Shown: one piece after another, positions 8,183 through 15,348 of the stretch
How the letters are laid out: every line of letters begins with the position of its first letter
Position numbering within the stretch: position 1 is the stretch's first letter
Notes under the pieces: generated by a model
The model's database searches: none
What the model saw: the letters and a program-made list of their open reading frames with translations, nothing else
What the model was told of the DNA's origin: nothing
Position numbers and translations under genes: made by a program
Origin: a virus
Length of the DNA: 25,451 nt
Strand: one strand, 5' to 3'
Virus record (IMG/VR): IMGVR_UViG_3300025282_000218
Coordinates: 1 to 25,451 of that record

Positions 8183-9246
8183 CTACTCGTTGCACGCGAT
8201 TTCGACGACTTTCTCTTCTTCCATCCTCGTGCAGCCAATCGACATTGCGGCATACACTTGGGTGGAATAACTCTTGTCCGCACGCTCGTCGATTCGCGCT
8301 GACATGTCTTTACCAACGGCGAGAGTGATGCCGTCCTCTGCCCAGGCGATTACCTGGCGGGAGGTGCCGTCATCATCCAGCCGATTAGTAACGATGAACT
8401 CGAATCCAACGTAGGAATTGACCTCGCCAGTTGCGAGAGCTTTTACCGTGTTGAAGTCTGAGCTCGTTACTGTCGTGTTGTTGAGCAGGTCTTCAATCTG
8501 CTCAGGACTTACTGCAATCCAGCGCTTGATACTTGGATCAACGTCGTTTGCATCCAAGATTTTCTTCGCGCTGATGAGCTTGGCAATCGTCAAGCCCGCA
8601 GAGCCGTGAGCAATTTTCTGACCAGCAGGCAACGTCGTCGAGGTGCTACCCGAAGCACCCGTTTTCGCCGTGCCTATTGCGGCATCGATGATGACATCAT
8701 CCATTGCACGACCTAAGCCTGCGGCTGCTGCCTGGGCATAAGTCGATGTTGGATCAGCCAACATCCTCACCTTGTCTTGATCGTCAATCAGGTCGGCCCA
8801 CTCATAGTCTGTCAGCGCGACTTGCCGACGTGAGTGAGGCGTCGTTCATACCCGCTACGGCTTTCGCCGCCAGCAAAAATGCTGTTTGTGGTCTGGACTT
8901 TCTCTTGACCGTCGCCCGTAGCGTTACGGTTTCGCCCGTTAAGTCTCTACACCTTCCGCTTTGCGGCTTGGCTCGGGATCACCAGATTAAAGGCTTCCCC
9001 GAATTTGAGCGATTTTCAGCAAGCTGTTTCCAACCTGCCAGGCAACTAGTTTACCAATGGCGTATCCGCATGCCGCGATGTGCGTTGAATTGCGGCGGCG
9101 GAACCAACCTGATCAAAGAACGCCTTCTCGCCCGTCACCGTTTCCACGCGAACGGCCTTGCGGAGCAGCGAACCACGTTGCTGCGCCAACAGGGCGACGT
9201 TTGCGGAGAATTGATTGACGAACGCAGTAGTGATCTGCGTACTCAT
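8183..9246 (-). CDS. Major capsid protein, intron-split: join of complement(8183..8846) and complement(9053..9246)
   Basis: Exon 1 (9246-9053, 194 nt) begins MSTQITTAFVNQFSANVALL and ends RHADTPLV. Exon 2 (8846-8183, 664 nt) begins TTPHSRRQVALTDYEWADLI and ends in EVVEIACNE. Joined, they give 285 residues without a frame break. Valine 65 is split GT|A (phase 2), and the motif DTPLVTTPHSRRQ with DYEWADLID is restored, as seen in podovirus capsid proteins that follow a scaffold gene. ATG 9246 is chosen over TTG 9258 because GGAG lies 6 nt before it. The protein forms the icosahedral shell. Reading without splicing stops at a TAG after VN, leaving a 66-residue fragment. An automatic caller would report two truncated capsid pieces (about 9046-9258 and 8183-8770); neither is a real protein end. 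Confidence 0.93.
8847..9052 (-). ncRNA. Group I self-splicing intron (IC3-like), 206 nt, no ORF
   Basis: Numbering intron base 1 at 9052. P1: exon GGU pairs with guide GCC (10-12), with a U.G wobble at the splice site. P2: 13-22 with 27-36, GAAA loop. P3: UCGCUC (41-46) with GGGCGA (116-121). P4: UUCGGGG (50-56) with UCCCGAG (75-81). P5: GCC (59-61) with GGU (70-72). P6: CC (82-83) with GG (100-101), then hairpin CCGC/AAA/GCGG (87-97). P7: GACUU (108-112) with AAGUC (153-157). P8: ACCGU (123-127) with ACGGU (141-145). P9: CAGCA/UGCUG (169-182), then CGGC-GAAA-GCCG (184-195). The last base is G206. P10: 3' exon AAC pairs with GUU (7-9). The conserved blocks CCGAGCCAAGC and GAAGGTGTAGAGACT match the Azoarcus tRNA intron class nearly word for word. 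No homing endonuclease is encoded. Confidence 0.96.
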
Positions 9247-9361
9247 TGAGGTCTCCAAGAACGAGAGTTCTCAGAGGGCTATCCGCAGGATCGCGGACCT
9301 TCCTGCCGGTTAGGCCGACTACTCCGCTGTCTTTCCAGCAGTCAGCAGGACGCTACTGACG

Positions 9362-9577
9362 CTACCCTGACTTCTTCGTTGCACGCCTGGCTCGCGTCTT
9401 CGGGGCCGGTGCTTCTTCCGGTTGTCCCACGTCCGCGACCCAAGACCACAACTCCTCGCAATACTCCATCGGTGACTTGATCGTGTTTACCGATGCCGAA
9501 TGCAAGGCCGTCTCTAAAACCTTCGCGCGGAGCTGCATGACCTGCAGGTCAGCGTCTTTATACGGGGTCATCGCCAT
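9362..9577 (-). CDS. Small basic protein between scaffold and capsid genes
   Basis: The product has 71 residues, starting MAMTPYKDADLQVMQLRAKV, helical, with a Pro/Lys/Arg-rich basic tail (PAPKTRARRATKKSG). ATG 9577 overlaps the end of the scaffold gene by 20 bp and has GGGAG about 8 nt upstream. No family is recognised. Its size, helical N-terminus and basic C-terminus would suit a head-assembly accessory or nucleic-acid contacting protein, but this is only inference from context. The following 115 bp up to the capsid start (9247-9361) hold no gene; short imperfect hairpins are present there but no clear promoter. Confidence 0.7.
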   Translation of the reverse strand: MAMTPYKDADLQVMQLRAKVLETALHSASVNTIKSPMEYCEELWSWVADVGQPEEAPAPKTRARRATKKSG

Positions 9578-10403
9578 GTACGAACTCCCTTAATCTGAGA
9601 GCATCGGCTACCGCTGCCGAATGCCCTGGATGATTTCGATCCCAGTAGGGACCGCCCGGCGTCTCAATTTTTGCGAGCTCGCGCTGCGCGTCATCAGGCG
9701 TGATCGAGCCGTCTGACTTTGGAGCTTTAATCGAGTCCTCACCGAGCTTGGCGCGCATCATGTCTCCAATGTTTGCGAACGTGCGGACAAGGTCAGGGTG
9801 CGATCCCAGAGGCCTGCCGTCTTCGAGCGTGAGTTCGAGGAGACCATCACCGCCGTGTTCCTGCATGACAGCCTTGGCAATGCCAACCTTGTTATCAAAA
9901 GCCTTCCCGTATTCCTTCTGCAGCTCGCGAATGCCTTCCTGCTCGCGTGCCTCGGCCTCGATCGCTGCATCGCCCGGCGACTGCTCGGCGACACCCGCCA
10001 TCGAGTTGTATTCATCGGCGAGCGTCTGAGCTTGCTGCGGTGTCAGCCCCACTTTGTGAGCGGTTTGCTGGAACCATCCGATCAGCTCCGGGTTCGCATC
10101 CATCCCGTCAGGGACGTTATTCATTTCGAGCTCATAGCCTTCTGGCGCTTCAGGACGACCAAGTTTTGAATAGACCTGGTTCCATTCCTCTTCGGTGCCG
10201 TGTGTCCCGGGGATGGCGATCTTGTCCGCGCCGACCATGCGCTGAGCGTTGACGTAACTCTGCGCCATCGTCTGCACGTCGGGGATGTGCGCGATCGACG
10301 GATCGCGTTGCAATTCCTCGGACAGCCCGGTCTTCCAATCTGCACTTGCAGACTCGCCAGACCCCTCGGGGGCTACCTCTTGAGCTTCTGCGACATCACT
10401 CAC
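9558..10403 (-). CDS. Capsid scaffolding protein
   Basis: This is a 281-residue acidic protein with an N-terminal low-complexity stretch (MSDVAEAQEVAPEGSGESA). Next come WKTGLSEELQRDPSIAHIPD, the AQSYVNAQRMVGADKI motif, GTEEEWNQVYSKLGRPEAPE and long Glu/Ala/Gln-rich helices. These segments are the usual signature of podovirus scaffold proteins, which direct procapsid assembly and are absent from mature heads. It is placed between portal-proximal genes and the capsid gene as expected. The start is GTG 10403 with GAGGAG 6 nt upstream. The gene upstream ends 3 bp before. Confidence 0.9.
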   Translation of the reverse strand: MSDVAEAQEVAPEGSGESASADWKTGLSEELQRDPSIAHIPDVQTMAQSYVNAQRMVGADKIAIPGTHGTEEEWNQVYSKLGRPEAPEGYELEMNNVPDGMDANPELIGWFQQTAHKVGLTPQQAQTLADEYNSMAGVAEQSPGDAAIEAEAREQEGIRELQKEYGKAFDNKVGIAKAVMQEHGGDGLLELTLEDGRPLGSHPDLVRTFANIGDMMRAKLGEDSIKAPKSDGSITPDDAQRELAKIETPGGPYWDRNHPGHSAAVADALRLREFVHGDDPV

Positions 10404-10406
10404 GAT

Positions 10407-10643
10407 TTACTCCTCTGCTTGTGTTGGTCTCTCTCGATTGTCGTCGTCTCTCAGCATGTCCATGATCCACAGGACAACGTGACGCTGGCCTTCCAGGAAG
10501 AAAGTCTCGCCAGGCTTTTCGCTCCATGTCGTCTGGTAAAAATTGCATCTGGCCTGCAGGTCGCTGAGAACCCTCTGACCGTCCGTCGTGCCGAACACAA
10601 GACGGTAAGCATTCCTCAGATTCTGAATTTCCTGTGGCGTCAT
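10407..10643 (-). CDS. Bbp19-like small phage protein
   Basis: This 78-residue protein begins MTPQEIQNLRNAYRLVFGTT. The LRNAYRLVFGT-DGQRVLSDL-CNF pattern, then EGQRHVVLWIMDML, matches small phage proteins named after Bordetella phage Bbp19, which usually lie between portal and scaffold or capsid genes. Function is unknown. ATG 10643 overlaps the portal stop as ATGA. A good GAGGAG at its own 3' end serves the scaffold start. Confidence 0.75.
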   Translation of the reverse strand: MTPQEIQNLRNAYRLVFGTTDGQRVLSDLQARCNFYQTTWSEKPGETFFLEGQRHVVLWIMDMLRDDDNRERPTQAEE

Positions 10644-12265
10644 TGCTGCGTCATACCGCCGACAGCTTTCAACGCGGGAGCTGCCGCACCTGCCGCATCA
10701 GCGACCTGGCTGGCCTGATCGAGCTGCGCCTGCTGAGCCTGCTGCTGCGCACGCTCCTCACGCATCGCCATCACTTCGCCTTCAGGACGCAGGACGCTGG
10801 CCGGAACGCCGACCGTCTTGGTCACGAACTGCACCAGGCCATCCATGTCGATGTAGTCGAAGATCGAGGGGTCGAGCTGTGCCAGCGGGTTGAGGATCTC
10901 GAACATCCGCATGGTGGAGTTCAACTCGCCCTGACGCTGCGCCTTCGCCAGCGGTGAGACGTACTCGATGTCTATATTCCCGGTCTGCAGATACTCCGGT
11001 GCTGGCTCGAATATCTTCTGCTTCGCTAAAAGATTGAAGGAACGGGTGATCAGAGGTTGCAACATCTCTGCCTGCAGCCTTCCGAGCACTGGGCCGAGCA
11101 GACGCATCTTCTCTTCGTTTCTGGCAATGACTTCTGTTGCAGTCATGTTTGGCGACTCACGCAGCATGAGCTGATCGACAAAGAATGCCTGACGTATAGC
11201 GTTGCGGCGTTGCTCTTCGATATTCAGGCCCAGCGGTGTGTTAGCACCGGTCATCAAGGGCTCGATGCGATCCCTTGTCCCCGATCGGTAGAAATTCAGC
11301 CCGCCTGGTGTAACGCGGACCGGCAGGACGAAGCCGTCATCAGGGACGAGCAGGGGAGGATCAACCTGCTTCTGTGCAGACTTGATCGTCGTCTTTGACA
11401 TTTCTTGTAACATCTTCGTGTCAGGCAATGCCGTCATTGCACACGATCTTCCGTAACCCTGCTCGAACGAGGCCTTGAGGAATCTCGGAGCGACATAAGG
11501 GAACTCATCAAAGCCCGACTCAGCTATCAGCCACTTGTTCTCTGGATCTATGTGGCACGACATCCACGGCATGTTCATGTTGTCTTTGATGCCAGGATCT
11601 CGTTCGTCTCGCGGCTGCACATAGTGCAGGAGCTCAAGCATCTCGTAGGGGTTGTCTTTAATCCTTCCCTTCAATGCCGGGCCGACATCATCACCCCACA
11701 GCGTCCGAGCATCCCTGCCGGACATTTTATATTTCCGCACGACCGTATCGACCCGACCGTGTTCGTCTTCAGCGAGATAACATTCAGCGATATGCCTGGT
11801 TGAATACCTGAGCTGCGTGATGTCATCAGAATCGATGAACATGACAGCGGTGCCGAAGGCGACCAGGTCTGCGTAGAGCTCGTGAACCTGTTCCTGAAAG
11901 TTCGATCGGGCGAAGGCGTCGTACATGGCCTTCTCAGCACCTTCGAGCCACTCTTTCGCGAGATCATCGCCATCGAGCATCGGATCGGTAAATCGCAGAG
12001 AGAACCAGGGCATCGATGCCGAGGTCAGCATTCCGTGCAGTGAAGCGGTAAGCAGCTCGGCAGCATGAATGGCAGTGCCGTCAAATATCTTCTCTGTTCT
12101 CTTATCTCCGTCCGTTCTCTTCCGGGTGATGTCCGCCTTGCGCGGAACCATATAGTCGGCGATTTCCTGCCAGTGATTTTCCCAGACGCTGCGCTGTGTC
12201 TTGAGCGTGGAGAACCTGTTGAGCAGGGTGCCGACTTTTTCTTTCTCGCGTTCGTTTCTAGCCAT
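10640..12265 (-). CDS. Portal (head-to-tail connector) protein
   Basis: The protein is 541 residues, the usual size for T7-type connectors. The N-terminus shows KVGTLLNRFSTLKTQRSVWE and HWQEIADYMVPRKADITRKR. Then come KIFDGTAIHAAELLTASLHG and MLTSASMPWFSLRFTD, all hallmarks of the podovirus head-tail connector family. Later segments (FEQGYGRSCAMTALPDTKML, ATEVIARNEEKMRLLGPVLG, LQPLITRSFNLL) complete the pattern. The C-terminal 45 residues are Gln/Ala-rich. Portal dodecamers occupy one capsid vertex, dock the terminase during packaging, and later bind tail tubular protein A. The start lies directly after the TAG of the Pro-rich gene. Confidence 0.95.
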   Translation of the reverse strand: MARNEREKEKVGTLLNRFSTLKTQRSVWENHWQEIADYMVPRKADITRKRTDGDKRTEKIFDGTAIHAAELLTASLHGMLTSASMPWFSLRFTDPMLDGDDLAKEWLEGAEKAMYDAFARSNFQEQVHELYADLVAFGTAVMFIDSDDITQLRYSTRHIAECYLAEDEHGRVDTVVRKYKMSGRDARTLWGDDVGPALKGRIKDNPYEMLELLHYVQPRDERDPGIKDNMNMPWMSCHIDPENKWLIAESGFDEFPYVAPRFLKASFEQGYGRSCAMTALPDTKMLQEMSKTTIKSAQKQVDPPLLVPDDGFVLPVRVTPGGLNFYRSGTRDRIEPLMTGANTPLGLNIEEQRRNAIRQAFFVDQLMLRESPNMTATEVIARNEEKMRLLGPVLGRLQAEMLQPLITRSFNLLAKQKIFEPAPEYLQTGNIDIEYVSPLAKAQRQGELNSTMRMFEILNPLAQLDPSIFDYIDMDGLVQFVTKTVGVPASVLRPEGEVMAMREERAQQQAQQAQLDQASQVADAAGAAAPALKAVGGMTQQ

Positions 12266-12976
12266 CTATCCGCCTAACAGAGTTTTCTTCTGCGTAAGTG
12301 CCTGCCTAGACAGACCGACCGGCGTTGTCCTGACGAATCGGCTACGACCGCGCCCCCGAGGCCTGCCTGGTGCCGCCGTTGTGGTCGAAGGGCTTGCCCC
12401 CGAGATAACGGGACGGGGCGTGACTGCCTGCACCGCAGGCCTGGCAGGTGTACTCGGTTGCGCTGGCTGACTTGGCTGCGGTCCACCAGGAGGAGGAATA
12501 ACTGTTGGAGCCGGAGTGCCCATCGGTGAGGGAGGCACCGATGGCGCAGCAGGCGCGGGCGCGGGCGTAGTAGGTGTTGTAGTTCGACGTGGCGCGGGAG
12601 CTGGGGTAGCTGGAGCTGGAGCTGGTTGTGGAGCTGGTGGTGCAGGTGCGCGGCCCTCTCTTGGTGCTGGAGCTGGCGCTGGAGCCGGAGCTGGAGCTGG
12701 AGCAGCGCGCTGGATCGGCACGACCTGGAATGATCTGGGCGTCACGAGCTTAAAACCCTGCGTCGGGTCGTTATCTGCGGACACCTGCGTGCCCTTCAGC
12801 CGCTTGAATTGATCGGGGGTCAGGCGTTCACTCTCGCCTTCCTGACCTCTGCGTTCATAGAATGGATCGCCGACCGTTTCCTTATACTCATAACCGGCAG
12901 GCAACTTTTGTGGCGGCGGCTTTGGGCCAAAGAATCTGGCAAACGGTTTGGCGATTGTTTCAACAACTTTACTCAT
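12266..12976 (-). CDS. Pro/Ala-rich linker protein upstream of portal
   Basis: This 236-residue protein has a short ordered N-terminus (MSKVVETIAKPFARFFGPKP), a central segment LTPDQFKRLKGTQVSADNDP, and then about 110 residues of APAP and PAPA low complexity. It closes with the short C-terminal motif RSRFVRTTPVGLSRQALTQK, which may be a docking tail. No catalytic motif or membrane helix is present. It abuts the portal start without a gap. Its role is unknown; a flexible virion-associated or assembly protein is plausible. Frames in the repetitive DNA of the opposite strand look Gly/Ala-rich but are shadows. Confidence 0.75.
   Translation of the reverse strand: MSKVVETIAKPFARFFGPKPPPQKLPAGYEYKETVGDPFYERRGQEGESERLTPDQFKRLKGTQVSADNDPTQGFKLVTPRSFQVVPIQRAAPAPAPAPAPAPAPREGRAPAPPAPQPAPAPATPAPAPRRTTTPTTPAPAPAAPSVPPSPMGTPAPTVIPPPGGPQPSQPAQPSTPARPAVQAVTPRPVISGASPSTTTAAPGRPRGRGRSRFVRTTPVGLSRQALTQKKTLLGG
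12592..12707 (-). repeat. Degenerate GGAGCT hexamer repeat encoding Pro-Ala dipeptides
   Basis: The plus strand reads as imperfect GGAGCT/GGTGCT/GGCGCT hexamers. On the coding strand this gives repeated Ala-Pro codons. It is a site where slippage could change linker length. Confidence 0.85.
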
Positions 12977-12977
12977 A

Positions 12978-13322
12978 TCAGTAACCCATCAGGCCTCTCT
13001 TGATGACCGGCGCGGGTGAAAGAAGACCTTGTGGCCCTGTCTTTCTTGTGGCGCGGCGTCCTTTTCGACTAGCGACTTCGCGCTCAGTCTTCCGGCCCGC
13101 CGTCTCTGTATCGATCACTGAGGCAGGCATGATGCGCTCGCGTTGTGGCATCGGCGTCGGCTCAGTATCCGGCGAGGTAACCACGGCCTCGCGCTCTTCT
13201 TCACGCTCTGCCAGAACCTCTGTCGGCGTCCTGTCTTCAGAATCGCCAATAGCGCGAACAGGAGTCGTCGGCGGTGGAGGAGGTGGCGGCGGTAGGGAGG
13301 GTGTCGGCGCTGATTTACCCAT
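12978..13322 (-). CDS. Small Pro-rich N-terminal, basic C-terminal phage protein
   Basis: The product has 114 residues. It opens MGKSAPTPSLPPPPPPPPTT, with a run of eight prolines, has a charged middle and ends KGRRATRKTGPQGLLSPAPV. Small phage proteins with this form (Pro run at the start, RGRR-x-T-x-TGPQGLL near the end) are common next to connector genes. Function is unknown, but the conserved tail suggests a protein-binding peptide. It starts 3 bp after the GNAT gene stop and ends 1 bp before the next start. Confidence 0.75.
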   Translation of the reverse strand: MGKSAPTPSLPPPPPPPPTTPVRAIGDSEDRTPTEVLAEREEEREAVVTSPDTEPTPMPQRERIMPASVIDTETAGRKTEREVASRKGRRATRKTGPQGLLSPAPVIKRGLMGY

Positions 13323-13325
13323 TGA

Positions 13326-13787
13326 TCAAATCCATCGACATTCTGATTTCAAAATTCCGTATAGAGCGCCATCTTCATCGTCGGCGTAGAAACTTCTGAT
13401 CGTGCCTTCGTGCGCCCAGCCCAGGCCTTCAACAACCCTGCGGCTTCTCTTATTGCTCGCAGCAATCACACATGAAATGCGTTCAACGCCGAGCTGCTCG
13501 AATGGATAGCGAAATAACAACTGCACCCTCGATCGGGTGAGCACGGACGGGTCGTCACAGGCCGCGTGGTACTGAACGTCGCGCCCTCTGAATTCGTTAA
13601 AAGCACCGCCGTAGAGGATCGGCCCGCCACGCTCTCTGAAGGCTATGCATCTGCACGGCTCCAGGTTCTGCGTGTACGGCACCCGCTCTTCAATCCAGGC
13701 AGCGATCTCGTAATCGATCGGCCCCATGTAAGGGTCTTCAGTCTCATCGAGCAGCAGCTCTATGTGATCAGTCTCTCCAAGCGTCAC
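13326..13787 (-). CDS. GNAT-family N-acetyltransferase-like protein
   Basis: This 153-residue protein has GNAT traits: CRCIAFRERGGPILYGGAFN (beta strands 2-3), the helix LLFRYPFEQLGVERISCVIA, and the closing ASNKRSRRVVEGLGWAHEGT with 'SFYADDEDGALYGILKSE'. The pattern N-x-x-S-x-R-V-x-E-G-L-G-x-x-x-E-G matches RimJ/RimL-like enzymes that bind acetyl-CoA. The start GTG overlaps the terminase stop as GTGA. Such a gene next to the terminase or connector is recurrent in podoviruses of alphaproteobacteria, but its substrate is unknown. It is not a close copy of the gp13-like GNAT gene at 3763. Confidence 0.8.
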   Translation of the reverse strand: MTLGETDHIELLLDETEDPYMGPIDYEIAAWIEERVPYTQNLEPCRCIAFRERGGPILYGGAFNEFRGRDVQYHAACDDPSVLTRSRVQLLFRYPFEQLGVERISCVIAASNKRSRRVVEGLGWAHEGTIRSFYADDEDGALYGILKSECRWI

Positions 13788-15064
13788 GCAAAGACCTGAT
13801 ATTCCATTTCGGCATGCGCCTGCGGCGCGCGCCCGGGGAACCTCGCATCGTCTTCAATACCGACGCACATGTATCTGAAAGCGTCGGCGGCATGAGACGA
13901 CCAATCGTGAACAGGCGTCATCCTGAAAGACCTGGTCCGCTCGTTATATGCACGATGATAGTGCCTGAGAGCTTCGAGGCCGTGCTCGCATGTACGCCTG
14001 TCAAAGAATGTCTTCGGTATCGTTATCGCCGCAGCGTGGAGACCATCCTCGACCGGTAGTTTTCGCACCACTCGAAAAGTGATTCCGAGGTCGTATGCAG
14101 TTTCGATGCGGCTGCGGCCAGTCCCCAGCTCACGTACCGCAATATCAGGAGGGGCATAGTGACGACCGTATAGATAATCACGCTCATCGAGAACGCGAGC
14201 GAAATGCGGCAGGCCTTCGCCCCTTTCTTCATAATAATCAATAACATGTATCGCTCTCCCAACAATCTGGTAGAACCATATCGCCGTCGCGTCCGCGACA
14301 CCCAAATCCCAGGCCGTATGAACAGGATGCGCCGGGTCGTATGGCACCTCTGTAATCTGCCCGTCTTCCTCGATCTTCTGCAGTTCCTTGCCCCAGATGC
14401 TGCCGGGCACGTTGGCGACCCAGGAACACTCGAACTCCTGGGCGTAAGCATCCTCGGACATCATCGTCCTGGCGGCTTCAAGCTCGTCTTCAGGAAGTAT
14501 CTTTGTGCTCGAAGCACCGGCCAGATAAGCGAACCAGTGATCGGGGCTGTTCACAGCTTCCCGGTACAGCTCATAAAATGCGTTGTGTCCTCGCGGTGTA
14601 CCGATCGCGATCATGTAACCCTTGCGATCAGACAGCGCTGGCCTGACGATCTCAGGTAGGACAGGCTCAGGCATGTCTGCATACTCATCGAGCACGATGC
14701 CGTCGAAATATCTGCCCCTGAGCGTCTGATAGTTATCCGCGCCCAGGAGCTCGATCCTTGAGCCATTCGGCAAATCGACCCTGAGCTCCGTCTCGTGATA
14801 CCGCGTGCCAGGTATCGGCTTGCAGAACTGCTTCGTGTAGTCCCACATGATCGACTTCGCCTGCTTGTACGTCCCGGTCAGGAACGCAAATCGGGCATTG
14901 TCCAGGTCTGTGGTGACAGCATCCCGTATGAGATGATTGATGCACATGACAGACTTGCCTGCCCGCCTGTGCAGGACCAGGCAGGACCAGCGCTTTCTGG
15001 ATATCTCCTGGTGTAAGTAAGCCTGCAAGTCCCTTGGCGCGTAAGGGATCTCTATTTCGGTCAC
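13784..15064 (-). CDS. Terminase large subunit
   Basis: The protein is 426 residues. Walker A is HRRAGKS at 32-38, Walker B is GIVLDEYAD at 122-130 with catalytic Glu127, and the coupling motif is GTPRG at 155-159. The C-terminal RNase H-like nuclease has AWDLGVADAT (Asp253, Asp258), VIDYYEE near 274-280 and HDWSSHAADAFRY at 387-397. Together these form the ATP-driven packaging motor and headful or cos nuclease that acts at the portal. Start is GTG 15064, overlapping the holin-like gene stop as GTGA. No certain small terminase subunit is seen; the DUF6362-like gene at 16573 is a weak candidate. Confidence 0.97.
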   Translation of the reverse strand: MTEIEIPYAPRDLQAYLHQEISRKRWSCLVLHRRAGKSVMCINHLIRDAVTTDLDNARFAFLTGTYKQAKSIMWDYTKQFCKPIPGTRYHETELRVDLPNGSRIELLGADNYQTLRGRYFDGIVLDEYADMPEPVLPEIVRPALSDRKGYMIAIGTPRGHNAFYELYREAVNSPDHWFAYLAGASSTKILPEDELEAARTMMSEDAYAQEFECSWVANVPGSIWGKELQKIEEDGQITEVPYDPAHPVHTAWDLGVADATAIWFYQIVGRAIHVIDYYEERGEGLPHFARVLDERDYLYGRHYAPPDIAVRELGTGRSRIETAYDLGITFRVVRKLPVEDGLHAAAITIPKTFFDRRTCEHGLEALRHYHRAYNERTRSFRMTPVHDWSSHAADAFRYMCVGIEDDARFPGRAPQAHAEMEYQVFA

Positions 15065-15348
15065 GATTTCTCGATCAGCTTCCGTATCCGCGCTTCAATT
15101 ACTGGCAGTAGGCGTATGGCTGAAAAGCCAATCAGAAACGAGAGCGCCGGACCCCAGGTGATGTCTAATTCGTAGTGCATCATCACAGGTGGTAGGAACA
15201 GCTCGGCAGCGATCCATCCCACGCCAATGGCGATAACAAGGTCGATCCACTTGATGGCACGATTGACAGCCCAGTTGCATGCACCGCCGATGGTCGCGCT
15301 GCCAATACAGCAAGCCTTCACGCCGATCGCGAGAATAAGCGCTTCCAT
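15061..15348 (-). CDS. Small membrane protein, holin candidate
   Basis: The product has 95 residues and three hydrophobic stretches: about 2-25 (ALILAIGVKACCIGSATIGG), 34-53 (WIDLVIAIGVGWIAAELFLP) and 64-84 (ITWGPALSFLIGFSAIRLLP). A charged C-terminus follows (EARIRKLIEKS). Small size, three membrane helices and a basic tail are class I holin traits, and lysis genes often sit beside the terminase in T7-like phages. No endolysin is visible in the window, so this is a candidate only. ATG 15348 overlaps the stop of the small CxxC gene as TAATG. Confidence 0.7.
   Translation of the reverse strand: MEALILAIGVKACCIGSATIGGACNWAVNRAIKWIDLVIAIGVGWIAAELFLPPVMMHYELDITWGPALSFLIGFSAIRLLPVIEARIRKLIEKS

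Noticed and set aside
8770-9046. Capsid gene broken by frameshift, insertion error or pseudogenisation
   Set aside because: The interrupting 206 nt carry a complete group I core, and both splice sites give an exact in-frame join at a conserved motif. Decay or assembly error would not produce this.
8704-9249. Plus-strand frame of 181 codons across the capsid region
   Set aside because: It is antisense to both capsid exons and the intron, and has Cys/Arg/Ser-rich composition typical of shadow frames.
12516-12812. Gly/Ala-rich plus-strand frame, possibly a silk-like protein
   Set aside because: It is the reverse reading of the GGAGCT repeat that encodes Pro-Ala in the real gene.
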